Source of the DNA: Sediminispirochaeta bajacaliforniensis DSM 16054
GTDB taxonomy: Bacteria > Spirochaetota > Spirochaetia > DSM-16054 > Sediminispirochaetaceae
DNA length: 64,000 nt
Direction: 5' to 3'
Assembly (NCBI RefSeq): GCF_000378205.1
Contig: NZ_KB899409.1
Location: 1 to 64,000, forward strand
The position numbers and the translations under genes are program-made. Below are positions 1-9,166 of the stretch, piece by piece. Every line of letters starts with the position of its first letter. Position 1 is the stretch's first letter. Under the pieces are notes generated by a model that was given only the letters and a program-made list of their open reading frames with translations, ran no database searches and had not been told where the DNA came from.

Positions 1-1624
<1,624 letters not shown>

Positions 1625-1900
1625 GTATGTTCAACATCCGAAGATGTTGAGTTCTTACTTATAAAAAGTCCTTATCCCAACCCGTTTTCGCTCGCGTCGG
1701 ATACTTTTCTTCCCTTCCCTATTTCCTCTGACAAAGATCCTTTCTCACTCACAAAAGCTCCTCACCTTCATGAGCGTGACGCCAGTTGTACCAAATCCCC
1801 TCAACCTTGTCAAGCAGATTCAGACGCTTTTTGCGGTTTATTTTCAACCGGCTCTTACCAACCGAACCACGGTCAAACCGTTGCTCAATCAGTGAAGCGT
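1625..1900 (-). other. rRNA operon leader with UUCG hairpin
   Basis: This is the transcribed leader between the rrn promoters and the 16S gene; no protein gene is credible here. At 1632-1649, eight bases upstream of the mature 16S, a perfect 7-bp stem (CAACATC/GATGTTG) closes a UUCG tetraloop on the transcribed strand. That is an exceptionally stable hairpin and may help leader folding or 16S 5' processing. I could not identify a convincing boxA antitermination site. Between 1650 and 1784 I see nothing else recognisable. Confidence 0.6.
1785..1813 (-). promoter_or_regulatory. rrn promoter P2
   Basis: On the minus strand there is TTGACA (1808-1813), a 17-base spacer and TACAAC (1785-1790). 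The -35 is consensus and the -10 is weaker. It lies about 160 bases upstream of the 16S gene and downstream of the stronger P1, giving the tandem arrangement common for rRNA operons. Confidence 0.6.
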
Positions 1901-1928
1901 ATTATATCAACAGAACATCTTGTGTCAA
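1901..1928 (-). promoter_or_regulatory. rrn promoter P1 (consensus)
   Basis: On the minus strand both hexamers match the sigma-70 consensus exactly: TTGACA (1923-1928), a 16-base spacer and TATAAT (1901-1906). The predicted start is near 1894. Its strength and position fit the main promoter of the rRNA operon. Confidence 0.85.
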
Positions 1929-1960
1929 CCAAATTTGCAAAACTTACGATAAAAAAACGC

Positions 1961-2314
1961 TTACTCATCCATTGGTGCATGCTCTTCGCCTTCTGCGGCA
2001 TCAAGATGCTGTAAAGCTTCCCGCTTCTCGGCCAGCCGAGTCGATACATCTTCAAGCTCTGCAAGTATATCCCGTAGCTCTGTGGTGCGCGAAGATACAG
2101 AACCGCGCCCCTCCTCTACAAGAAGATGAAATACAGAAGAACCAAGACTGCTGACAAGATCGTCATGTCGAGCCTGAAGCTGCCGAATTTCCAATGAAAG
2201 GACACTATAATCACCGATATCCCTGGCCCGTTCTTTGGCCCGATCAAAGAGCCGCCTGGAAGAATCCACTCCGCTTTTCAGCCCTTTTTCAACCCTTTTC
2301 TTCCAATCCTTCAT
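1961..2314 (-). CDS. Small coiled-coil protein of unknown function
   Basis: The ATG at 2314 gives a 117-residue, highly charged helical protein beginning MKDWKKRVEKGLKSGVD. Leucines and charged residues alternate through the middle, and the acidic C-terminus ends PMDE. This pattern suggests a coiled coil with no signal peptide or membrane segment. A longer frame extends upstream, but it would overlap the divergent zinc-ribbon gene at 2337, so the shorter start is preferred. No clear Shine-Dalgarno precedes it. The gene ends about 33 bases before the rrn P1 -35 element and reads in the same direction as the rRNA. I do not recognise the family. It might be a small cytoplasmic scaffold or chaperone-like protein, but nothing supports a specific role. 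Confidence 0.6.
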   Translation of the reverse strand: MKDWKKRVEKGLKSGVDSSRRLFDRAKERARDIGDYSVLSLEIRQLQARHDDLVSSLGSSVFHLLVEEGRGSVSSRTTELRDILAELEDVSTRLAEKREALQHLDAAEGEEHAPMDE

Positions 2315-2336
2315 ATATAAAAGGTAAGAAGATATC

Positions 2337-2612
2337 ATGGCAAAATCAAGAGACAAACCATGCCACTCTTGTGTATACTGGGTTTTAATGGATGAATCGC
2401 ACACACCCTTTTATCGTCGCTGCATCAATTGCGGAGCATGGATCGAAGAGGGTTCACGTATTGCCGATAGATTTTGCAGCATCGAATGCTCACTTCGCTA
2501 CAAGCGTTGCGGGAACTGCGGAGCTTATTATCACGCCGCAGGCGACAAGGGTGAGACGGTATGTCCGGTGTGCGGATATCGTCAGGAACAGAACGAAGAG
2601 GGAGGAACATAG
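2337..2612 (+). CDS. Zinc-ribbon protein, 91 residues
   Basis: The protein is small and has many cysteine pairs: CHSC near residue 9, CINC near 29, C47/C51, CGNC near 58 and CPVC near 76. These could form two or three zinc ribbons, and there is no other domain. A loose AAGG lies upstream of the ATG. The gene ends one base before the adk start codon, so the two are almost certainly cotranscribed and translationally coupled. Zinc-ribbon proteins of this kind often bind nucleic acid or ribosomes, but a specific role cannot be assigned. It is divergent from the coiled-coil gene, with only 22 bases between the two start codons. Confidence 0.75.
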   Translation: MAKSRDKPCHSCVYWVLMDESHTPFYRRCINCGAWIEEGSRIADRFCSIECSLRYKRCGNCGAYYHAAGDKGETVCPVCGYRQEQNEEGGT

Positions 2613-2613
2613 T

Positions 2614-3249
2614 ATGAGACTCATTTTTCTCGGCCCTCCGGGAGCCGGTAAGGGAACCATAGCGGTAAAAGTGAAAGAGGCGTATCAGATTCCCCACATA
2701 TCAACCGGCGACCTTTTTCGAGAGGCCATTGCCAATCAGACTCCTCTAGGAAAAAAGGTCAAGGCTATTCTCGACAGCGGAGAGTTGGTGCCTGATGAGG
2801 TGACGGTGGAGATGGTAAAGGAACGCTTATCTCGTTCGGATGTAAAGGGTGGATTTATCCTCGACGGATTTCCCAGAACAACGGGACAGGCGGATGCACT
2901 CAAGGCCTTTGCATCCGTGGACATGGTGATCAACTTTGTGCTGAGTGAAGAGAAGATTGTCGAACGCCTTTCCGGCAGGCGAATAGCAAAAAAATCCGGC
3001 AGGGTGTATCACGTAAAGTATAATCCTCCGGCAAAAGAAGGAATCTGCGACGAAAGCGGAGAGCCCTTGATCCAGCGCCCGGACGATAAACCGGAAGCAA
3101 TCAAAAACCGACTACGGGTCTATGCGAAGCAGACGGCACCGCTTATCGATTACTACCAAAAAGAGGGAAGTCTCGTCGATATCGATGCAGCCCCCTCCCC
3201 CGAAGAGGTGTTCGAATTGGTACGAACGGCCCTTTCGAAGCTCTCATAG
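2614..3249 (+). CDS. adk: Adenylate kinase
   Basis: This enzyme catalyses ATP + AMP = 2 ADP in the cytoplasm. The 211-residue length matches the long-LID bacterial form. The P-loop GPPGAGKGT lies at residues 7-15, the AMP-binding region has STGDLFR, and DGFPRT is the conserved nucleotide-binding loop. The LID region (GRR...GRVYH...IQRPDD) is complete but lacks the four cysteines of zinc-type LIDs. The residue after GKGT is Ile where most bacterial enzymes have Gln. The start is fixed by GGAGG at 2601-2605 and an ATG 8 bases later. It follows the zinc-ribbon gene and converges on the TPR lipoprotein gene with a 6-base gap. Confidence 0.96.
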   Translation: MRLIFLGPPGAGKGTIAVKVKEAYQIPHISTGDLFREAIANQTPLGKKVKAILDSGELVPDEVTVEMVKERLSRSDVKGGFILDGFPRTTGQADALKAFASVDMVINFVLSEEKIVERLSGRRIAKKSGRVYHVKYNPPAKEGICDESGEPLIQRPDDKPEAIKNRLRVYAKQTAPLIDYYQKEGSLVDIDAAPSPEEVFELVRTALSKLS

Positions 3250-3255
3250 CAGGGA

Positions 3256-4248
3256 TCAGGGAGAGGCTCCTTTTTTCGAGGCATCCAGAACCTGCCGGAT
3301 TGCATCCGGATCGAGGAGGTCCGGCTCGGAAAGGAGCTTCTCTATTGCAGCATCATCCGTGAATCCGGCATCAAGGGCGAGGCGAAGCTCTTCAAGCCCT
3401 TCCTGATAACGTTCCAGATCGACGAGAAGTATACGGGCAAAATCAAATGTAGCTTCAGCCGTAAGTGTGCCGGCATCGGATAGTTCCTGATAATACGTGA
3501 CGGCCTCTTCAGGCCTTCCCTGATCGGCAAGAAGAGTAGCGAGCCGTAGTTTGAGAGCCAATTCATCGTCTTGTTTTTCGGCCTCTTCGGAAGGTCTCGT
3601 GCCCGAAGAAGCGGCCCCTGCCCCGCCCTCCGGCTCACCCTTTGTCTTCAGGGCTTTTGTAAGCCAGATAAGCTCATCCCCCGGCATAAAGGCCCCGGAA
3701 GCAAGATCGGCAAGCCTGAGGTAAAGCTTACGCTTGCCAAATCCGGCAACCGTTTCATCCTTCCATTCGTCGGCCGACGGCCTGAGGATATCGAAGGCTT
3801 CACGATAAGCTCCCCGGCGTTCAAGGAGCAGAGAAAGGTTGAGTGCAGCAGGGCCATAGCGCTCATGTTTTTCAAGAAGCTCCCGATAGAGGCGCTCCGA
3901 TTCATCATCCCGACCTTCCAACATGCAGCCATAGGCAAACAGTTCAGAGACAAGCACATTCTCAGGGTAACGTCGATGAAGGTCTTCTGCCTGACGACTG
4001 CCATATCGAATATCGCCAGCTAAAAAAGCGAGGCGTGATGATTCATACTGATAGCGCAGGGAACCAGGTTCAAGCTCAAGAGCCGCTCGAAAGGCGTCAA
4101 AGGCCTCTGCATAGCGGCCATCCTCTTCAAGCAGCATCCCGCGTCCGGACTCGCTTTCCGCCAGTCGACGAGATAGAACGGCATCGCTCATACAGCCGGA
4201 AAAAAGCAAGAGAAACAGGGCACAAGAAATAAACAGCCGCCGTCTCAT
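3256..4248 (-). CDS. TPR-repeat lipoprotein
   Basis: The ATG at 4248 starts a 330-residue protein with a basic N-terminus, a hydrophobic stretch and a lipobox (LLFSGC, Cys about residue 18). It is therefore predicted to be lipid-anchored and periplasmic. The body has TPR-type helix pairs, for example EDGRYAEAFDAFRAALELEPG near 40-60 and later YQEGLEELRLALDAGF. A low-complexity Glu/Gly/Ala stretch sits near residues 210-230. The ATG is 8 bases downstream of the UPRT-like gene stop, so the two form an operon. A longer frame reading into the upstream gene has no signal peptide and is rejected. Its role is probably as an envelope scaffold; no partner is identifiable. Confidence 0.8.
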   Translation of the reverse strand: MRRRLFISCALFLLLFSGCMSDAVLSRRLAESESGRGMLLEEDGRYAEAFDAFRAALELEPGSLRYQYESSRLAFLAGDIRYGSRQAEDLHRRYPENVLVSELFAYGCMLEGRDDESERLYRELLEKHERYGPAALNLSLLLERRGAYREAFDILRPSADEWKDETVAGFGKRKLYLRLADLASGAFMPGDELIWLTKALKTKGEPEGGAGAASSGTRPSEEAEKQDDELALKLRLATLLADQGRPEEAVTYYQELSDAGTLTAEATFDFARILLVDLERYQEGLEELRLALDAGFTDDAAIEKLLSEPDLLDPDAIRQVLDASKKGASP

Positions 4249-4255
4249 ACGACCG

Positions 4256-5317
4256 TCAGCCAAGCACTGTTTCCTCAATTTCCTGCACCTGGGAACGATA
4301 AAGACTGGCGATATTCGCTCCGTAATCGGCAATAAGCTGGATAATATTCCGGGGTCGGTCATCCTCATCAATGCCGTTGATCCGGTCTCCGGCATCCCCC
4401 AGACCGGGAAGAATATAGGCATCCTCATTGAGAACGGGATCCATCCAGAGCGTATAAACCTCGACATTATCAAGGGCCCGAACAATGCGAAGTGCTCCCT
4501 TAAGAGCCGATATTACATTGATACACTTGATAGATCGGGGCTGCACCCCTTGGCTGAGAATATATTTCACGATGGTAACAAAACTGCCGCCGGTGGCATT
4601 CATGGGATCGGCAAACACGAGATCCTTTCCCTGAAGCTCCTCCAGGGAAAAATAGGAACGCTCCAGATCGAGAATATACTCCATGTTGTACTCTTTCTTT
4701 GCATCGTCACGTTTAATCTTAAAAAGGGCAAAAGGGGTAACATAATTGGTCGAACTATATTCCTGGATCTCCTTGCTGACGATCATCGAAGGAAGCAAGG
4801 CGCCGCGAAGCATAACGCACATGACCGTGTTTTCAATGGCTTCATCGACATCGGGAATTTTGTGAACGGCAAAGTTCTGTACAGGAAGAACGACAGGAGT
4901 TTCGGCAATGAGATAATTTTTTTTCGGACTATGAGACTCAACAAACGAGAGATTAAAGAGCATCTCATAGGCACGCTGAATATAGTAAACAAACTCATCA
5001 TGAGGGGTATCTACCGTTCGGAGCTTGGCAATCAGACGAGAGGCCTCACCATGCACCTCATCGGGAGTGTCGAAACAATAGACATGGACATGATCCTCCC
5101 CCTGGACAATATCCTGCATCTTTTTTCCCATTCGGTCGTAGACATCGATAAGGCGTTGCTTTGCATCACTGAGACGGCGCTCATTAGCGGCCTTGTTCAG
5201 AACCTCGAAAATTTGCTGAGCCTCATGATAGAGACGATCCATCTCCGATAATTGCTGTTTATCACTGTCCGTGAGATATCCATCCAAATCTGTCGCTTTT
5301 AGGACAATCTTACTCAT
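4256..5317 (-). CDS. upp: Uracil phosphoribosyltransferase-domain protein with N-terminal extension
   Basis: The C-terminal half carries the signatures of uracil phosphoribosyltransferase (uracil + PRPP to UMP). These are a PRPP loop DPMNATGGS at residues 237-245 and the uracil-binding motif GLGDAGDR at 305-312. Canonical enzymes are about 210 residues with DPMLATGGS; here Leu is replaced by Asn. The protein is 353 residues. The first 150 residues form a separate, mostly helical region rich in charged residues that I do not recognise. A good Shine-Dalgarno (AGGAG) precedes the ATG. The TPR lipoprotein follows within 8 bases. Pyrimidine salvage is likely, but the extension could add regulation or oligomerisation, so the exact activity is less certain than the fold. 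Confidence 0.85.
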   Translation of the reverse strand: MSKIVLKATDLDGYLTDSDKQQLSEMDRLYHEAQQIFEVLNKAANERRLSDAKQRLIDVYDRMGKKMQDIVQGEDHVHVYCFDTPDEVHGEASRLIAKLRTVDTPHDEFVYYIQRAYEMLFNLSFVESHSPKKNYLIAETPVVLPVQNFAVHKIPDVDEAIENTVMCVMLRGALLPSMIVSKEIQEYSSTNYVTPFALFKIKRDDAKKEYNMEYILDLERSYFSLEELQGKDLVFADPMNATGGSFVTIVKYILSQGVQPRSIKCINVISALKGALRIVRALDNVEVYTLWMDPVLNEDAYILPGLGDAGDRINGIDEDDRPRNIIQLIADYGANIASLYRSQVQEIEETVLG

Positions 5318-5408
5318 TCTTCTTCTCCTGCTATGTATGCAGCACCACTCTACCCCATCTCCGGGACACCGTCAATTCTCGCTTTTTTCCGCTTTTTTTG
5401 CCGACAGA

Positions 5409-5436
5409 TTGACTTTTCGAAATTGGGAGATATACT
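5409..5436 (+). promoter_or_regulatory. Promoter of small barrel-protein gene
   Basis: TTGACT (5409-5414), a 16-base spacer and TATACT (5431-5436) form a good sigma-70-type promoter. The predicted start lies about 28 bases upstream of the ATG at 5471, leaving room for the Shine-Dalgarno AAAGGAG. Confidence 0.65.
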
Positions 5437-5470
5437 AATGAAGGAAAAGAATATAAAGGAGTTTTAGTGC

Positions 5471-5935
5471 ATGAAAAAGCGAATTTTTGTGGTCGGCCTA
5501 CTTCTCTTGTTTACGACAAGTGCAAGTGTTTTCTCCCTCGGAATCGGTGCGGCCTTCGGACTAAACGGAATCGGAGATGAAAACACCGGCGGCAATATCA
5601 TGCTCAGCGCAAAACTTGACCAGCTTCCTATGGTGCTCGGGCTTTCATATAATCTTGACGATCCTTTTTCCTTTGGTCTTTATGGTGATTGGCAGATGGT
5701 TCGGCAGCCCCTCGTTAATTTTGTAAATATTTATGCAGGTCCCGGTTTCTTCTTCAGCTATACCGATGTTTCCGATGATGCGGTCCAGCTCGGACTCAGA
5801 ATCCCCGTGGCTCTTTACATCTTTCCCGTTGATTTTCTCGAGCTGTTCCTCGAGGTAGCTCCTGCTTTTAGCTTTGTTCCAGAAATCGATCTCGGCTTCC
5901 AGTCGGCGCTTGGTTTTCGTTTCTGGTTCAACTGA
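5471..5935 (+). CDS. Small outer-membrane beta-barrel-like protein
   Basis: The 154-residue protein has a clear signal peptide (MKKRIFVVGLLLLFTTSASVFS). It is followed by alternating hydrophobic/polar strands rich in Gly, Phe and Tyr, and it ends in an aromatic C-terminus (FRFWFN). These are features of a small outer-membrane barrel of perhaps eight strands. An AAAGGAG Shine-Dalgarno fixes the start. It has its own promoter and a strong downstream terminator, so it is monocistronic. Spirochaetes carry several small barrels of unknown function; I cannot name the family. A soluble lipocalin-like beta protein is the alternative. Confidence 0.75.
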   Translation: MKKRIFVVGLLLLFTTSASVFSLGIGAAFGLNGIGDENTGGNIMLSAKLDQLPMVLGLSYNLDDPFSFGLYGDWQMVRQPLVNFVNIYAGPGFFFSYTDVSDDAVQLGLRIPVALYIFPVDFLELFLEVAPAFSFVPEIDLGFQSALGFRFWFN

Positions 5936-5962
5936 TACTAAAACTATTATTGCATCCGTTCC

Positions 5963-5996
5963 GGCCGTCCGCGTTTAGCCTGCGGGCGGTCTTTTT
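5963..5996 (+). terminator. Rho-independent terminator after barrel gene
   Basis: A 10-bp stem (GGCCGTCCGC with GCGGGCGGTC, two G-U pairs) encloses a 9-base loop and is followed directly by TTTTT (5992-5996). It ends the transcript of the gene at 5471-5935. Confidence 0.85.
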
Positions 5997-6003
5997 ATTT
6001 CCT

Positions 6004-6041
6004 TTGCCTTTTCCGCCGCCATTCTCTACAATAGTGCTATG
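6004..6041 (+). promoter_or_regulatory. Leaderless-type promoter of CheW-CZB gene
   Basis: TTGCCT (6004-6009), a 17-base spacer and TACAAT (6027-6032) end 6 bases before the ATG at 6039. There is no Shine-Dalgarno upstream. A start 7 bases after the -10 would place +1 on the A of the ATG. The preceding gene is closed by a terminator, so this promoter is needed. Confidence 0.6.
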
Positions 6042-6893
6042 AGCGATGAATTCGATCTTTTCGACGATCTTGAAGAAGAGGCAGAGACACCTTACCTGCT
6101 CTTTTCCGTGGGGAAAAGACTCTTTGCAGTCGAAGCCCTCCAAACTCGAGAGATGGTTAAGCTTCCTGAGACCGTTCCGGTCCCGGAACAGGCGCCGTGG
6201 GTACGAGGTATCATGAGCTTGCGGGAAAAAACATATCGGGTCATAGATTTCAGGAAACGGATTGGCATGAAGGGAAGCCGAGAAGAAATCAGTGATCTGG
6301 CAGAAGAGCTTGATAAGCGAGAGGCAGAACATAAGCAGTGGCTCAAAGCACTTGAAGAGTCTCTTGCCAATGGGTCAGAGTTTACAGGTGAAGAGAATCC
6401 GCACCAATGCGGCTTCGGCCGTTGGTACGACCACTACAAATCCGACAACGTGAACGTAACAATCGAATTAAAGAAGTTCGAAGCACCCCATCAGCTTATT
6501 CACGAAACGGCACATCAGGTTTTATCGCTAAAACAAAAAGGCAAAAAAGAAGAAGCAATTACGTTGATCAGACAGCGAAGGGAAGGCGAACTTGCAAAGA
6601 TGATTGAGCTTTTCGAGAGTCTAAAGGCAACGCTTTTTTCAACCTTGAGAGAAATCGCAATCATCATCGATTCAGAGACTCATCCAAGTGCGATTTGCGT
6701 AGATACGGTAGTCTCAGTGGAACCCCTGGAAAAAGCGGCTTCGGCAGAATTTGTCTTTGCCCAAGACAAGGCCTCTTCCCTGAGCAGAAATGCGGTGATA
6801 GGCAAAAGGCTCGGCGGAGAAGAACTGGTGCTCATCCTTGATCCCGAATGGATTCTCAACGAAACGGAAAATAGTGACCGGACCTTCCAATAG
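6039..6893 (+). CDS. CheW-like coupling protein with inserted CZB zinc-binding domain
   Basis: The 284-residue protein begins with CheW strands (residues 18-75, e.g. LLFSVGKRLFAVE and WVRGIMSLREKTYRVIDFR) and ends with the remaining CheW strands (205-273, ending ELVLILDPEWIL). Between them, at about 90-200, is a chemoreceptor zinc-binding (CZB) domain. Its likely ligands are His98 (HKQW), Cys124 (CGFGRW), His151 and His155 (HQLIHETAH). CheW bridges chemoreceptors and the CheA kinase. CZB domains bind zinc and respond to zinc level or to oxidants such as hypochlorous acid through the Cys. This suggests a soluble adaptor that feeds a metal or redox signal into chemotaxis. CheW-CZB proteins are known; the domain being inserted inside CheW is visible here. 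It is transcribed alone from a leaderless-type promoter. Confidence 0.88.
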   Translation: MSDEFDLFDDLEEEAETPYLLFSVGKRLFAVEALQTREMVKLPETVPVPEQAPWVRGIMSLREKTYRVIDFRKRIGMKGSREEISDLAEELDKREAEHKQWLKALEESLANGSEFTGEENPHQCGFGRWYDHYKSDNVNVTIELKKFEAPHQLIHETAHQVLSLKQKGKKEEAITLIRQRREGELAKMIELFESLKATLFSTLREIAIIIDSETHPSAICVDTVVSVEPLEKAASAEFVFAQDKASSLSRNAVIGKRLGGEELVLILDPEWILNETENSDRTFQ

Positions 6894-6921
6894 GAAAATC
6901 CGGCCACGCATGCCGAAAATA

Positions 6922-7191
6922 CTACACCCGTTCGATCCGTGCCACGACTCGCGCTTCCGGATCGGGGCATGCGACAAGCGCAACGCCGTCCTGTTCCCAG
7001 CGCAAACTTCCGCCGGCGGCAAATGACATACAGGTTGGGAAAGCGACAAAAAAGAGTTCCGGACAAAAACCATCGCTGTTCTCCAATTTCATGCAGCCAT
7101 GGTCCCTTATGATGAACGAGTCGCCTTTTTTCAGGCCCGCCGAACAGTGGCCAAAGATCGATTCAACCGTCACTTGTACCGAATGCCTCAT
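6922..7191 (-). CDS. TIGR04076-family small protein
   Basis: From the ATG at 7191 the protein has 89 residues and matches my memory of the TIGR04076 pattern. That pattern is an N-terminal VTVESIFGHCSAGLKKGDSF, a central CPELF, a GGSLRWE segment and a C-terminal CPDPEARVV. Conserved cysteines suggest metal binding or redox sensing, but the function is unknown. The start ATG overlaps the TRAP permease stop (ATGA), so it is translationally coupled and is the last gene of the transporter operon. It converges with the CheW-CZB gene with a 28-base gap. A longer frame reading back into the permease is less likely. Confidence 0.8.
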   Translation of the reverse strand: MRHSVQVTVESIFGHCSAGLKKGDSFIIRDHGCMKLENSDGFCPELFFVAFPTCMSFAAGGSLRWEQDGVALVACPDPEARVVARIERV

Positions 7192-9104
7192 GCGGCCACA
7201 ACCCCCTTTCTCTTTGATGTACGAAAAAGATACACAGCAATGAATAAACACACTGCAAGACTGATGACATTTACCAGAATGAGGTGGCTTAATAAGCCGA
7301 GACCACCCACTAATAAAAGCAGCTGGGCAATCCGATCAAGTTTCATAAAAAGGAAACGACTGAAACCGGCAGAGAGAAACAGCACGCCGAAAAAGGCGGA
7401 GCCCACAGAAAGAACGATCGAAAGCGGAGTGCCTATTGCCATAAGGGCGGGGTTGTATACAAAGGCAAAGGGAACAAGGAAGGCCACAATGGCCAGTCGA
7501 CAGGCGGTCAAAGCCGTTTTATTATGATCCGCACCGGCAATCCCTGCAGCTCCATAGGCAGCAAGGGCAACAGGAGGCGTCAGCGCGGACGCGATACCGT
7601 AGTAATAGACGAAAAAGTGTGCTGGTAGTACCGCAACCCCCATATCAAGCAGTGCAGGTACCGTCAGGGCCGATACAATGACATAAACGGCAGCTGCAGT
7701 CATTCCCATGCCGAGAACGATGGAACTCACCATGGTCAGCAACAATACGACAAAGAGACTGTTTCGCGAAACAGCAAGAATCATCGAGCTGAATTTGATC
7801 CCGAGTCCCGTCCCGGTAATGACACCGACTACTATTCCGGCAACGGCGCAGGCAACGGAGACCATGACGGTGTTTTTCGCCCCCTCTTCCATTGCCGCCA
7901 GAATATCCCAGATGCCCATGCGGGTCTCTTTCCGAATAAAGCTCAAAAGAACCATGGCAACGATTCCGACACTGGCGGCAAGCATCGGGCTATAGCCCAT
8001 AATCAGCATGGCAGCCAAAATGATAATCGGCAGGAGATAATACCAGCCTTTTTTCAGGACCTCTCTTTTGGACGGAATATCTTCATCACGCATAGGCCCA
8101 AGACCGAGCCGTTTAGCCTCAAAATGGACCATTGCCAACACAGCAGAAAAATAAAGGAAGGCAGGGAAGATTCCCACCAGCATGATCTTTGAATAGGGTG
8201 TATTGGTAAACTCCGCGATAAGAAATGCAACACTTGCCATAATCGGTGGAGTGATCATACCGCCATTGCTTGCAGCCGCCTCTATCGCAGCCGCGAAATG
8301 AGGCTTGTACCCCACACGTTTCATAAGGGGAATGGTGATACTACCGGTAGCGACGGCATTTCCCACACCGCTTCCGTTGATTGTAGCCATCATGGCACTG
8401 GCAACCACGGCAGCCTTTGCAGGCCCTCCCCACATCTTCCCTGTCAAACCGAATGCAAGATCAATAAAGAAATTTCCCGCACCACTTTTATTGAGGAAGG
8501 CAGCAAAAAGAATAAACATGATGACATATTCTGCAGCAACCTTTATCGGAATACCCAATATGCCTTTCGTTTGGTTGTAAATAAAATCGACAAAGCGGCT
8601 TATACTCATTCCCCGGTGATAAAGCGACGAAGGGAAAAGAAAACCGAAAAAGGCATAAAAAAGAAAACAGGCGGCGATGATCGTCACTGCCCATCCCAGC
8701 TTTCTTTTGCTTGCCATCAACGTCACCAAAACCAGCAAAATGCCGATAACGATATCGCCGTGGTTCGGTCTGCCCATTCTCAGAATAATGTGTTCATAAT
8801 CGAGAAATGAATACAACGCAATCGCGGCCACGAGGATAAGGAAAAGAACAGAAATCACTTTTTTTATCTTTCCCGCCTGAGGCATATTCAGGTCGGTCAA
8901 GAACGCAATCATTAAGATACAAACAAGATGTATCATTCGGTGAAGCCAGCTTTCGAGTAGACCCGTAAAGCCGGTATAAAGGCTAAAGCCGCTCAGGGCC
9001 AAGGCAAAAAGACAAAGCAGAACCTCTCCCACCCTTATCTTTCGGATTCCACCCGAGCGGAGTTTCTCGACTATCGTATCGCCAGAACTTAGCTCTTCAG
9101 TCAT
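7188..9104 (-). CDS. TRAP transporter fused permease (TAXI type)
   Basis: The 638-residue polytopic membrane protein combines the small (DctQ-like) and large (DctM-like) TRAP permease parts in one chain, as is usual for TAXI systems. It has long runs of hydrophobic segments, plus conserved loops such as INGSGVGNAVATGSITIPLMK, AASNGGMITPPIM and ALTPPVALAAYGAA. TRAP transporters import organic acids using a sodium or proton gradient, with substrate delivered by a periplasmic receptor, here the upstream TAXI protein. The substrate cannot be read from sequence. A hairpin lies in the 62-base gap after the receptor gene, and TIGR04076 follows with an ATGA overlap. Confidence 0.93.
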   Translation of the reverse strand: MTEELSSGDTIVEKLRSGGIRKIRVGEVLLCLFALALSGFSLYTGFTGLLESWLHRMIHLVCILMIAFLTDLNMPQAGKIKKVISVLFLILVAAIALYSFLDYEHIILRMGRPNHGDIVIGILLVLVTLMASKRKLGWAVTIIAACFLFYAFFGFLFPSSLYHRGMSISRFVDFIYNQTKGILGIPIKVAAEYVIMFILFAAFLNKSGAGNFFIDLAFGLTGKMWGGPAKAAVVASAMMATINGSGVGNAVATGSITIPLMKRVGYKPHFAAAIEAAASNGGMITPPIMASVAFLIAEFTNTPYSKIMLVGIFPAFLYFSAVLAMVHFEAKRLGLGPMRDEDIPSKREVLKKGWYYLLPIIILAAMLIMGYSPMLAASVGIVAMVLLSFIRKETRMGIWDILAAMEEGAKNTVMVSVACAVAGIVVGVITGTGLGIKFSSMILAVSRNSLFVVLLLTMVSSIVLGMGMTAAAVYVIVSALTVPALLDMGVAVLPAHFFVYYYGIASALTPPVALAAYGAAGIAGADHNKTALTACRLAIVAFLVPFAFVYNPALMAIGTPLSIVLSVGSAFFGVLFLSAGFSRFLFMKLDRIAQLLLLVGGLGLLSHLILVNVISLAVCLFIAVYLFRTSKRKGVVAA

Positions 9105-9126
9105 AGTTGTGTCCTTCTAAACAGCA

Positions 9127-9157
9127 ATTCCGGTCCGCCTCAACAACGAACCGGAAT
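9127..9157 (-). promoter_or_regulatory. Intercistronic hairpin between receptor and permease
   Basis: A perfect 8-bp inverted repeat (ATTCCGGT...ACCGGAAT) with a 15-base loop lies between the TAXI receptor stop and the permease start. There is no T-run after it on the transcribed strand, so it is more likely an mRNA-stabilising or processing element than a full terminator. Such hairpins are common where the binding protein must be made in excess over the permease. Confidence 0.6.
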
Positions 9158-9166
9158 CACAGGTTT

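Noticed and set aside
1786-2154. 122-codon plus-strand frame across the rrn promoter region
   Set aside because: It covers both rrn promoters and the antisense of the coiled-coil gene, has no ribosome-binding site and no recognisable domain.
6897-6921. Short hairpin between the CheW-CZB and TIGR04076 genes as a shared terminator
   Set aside because: Only a 4-bp CGGC/GCCG stem with no T-run could be found, too weak to call.
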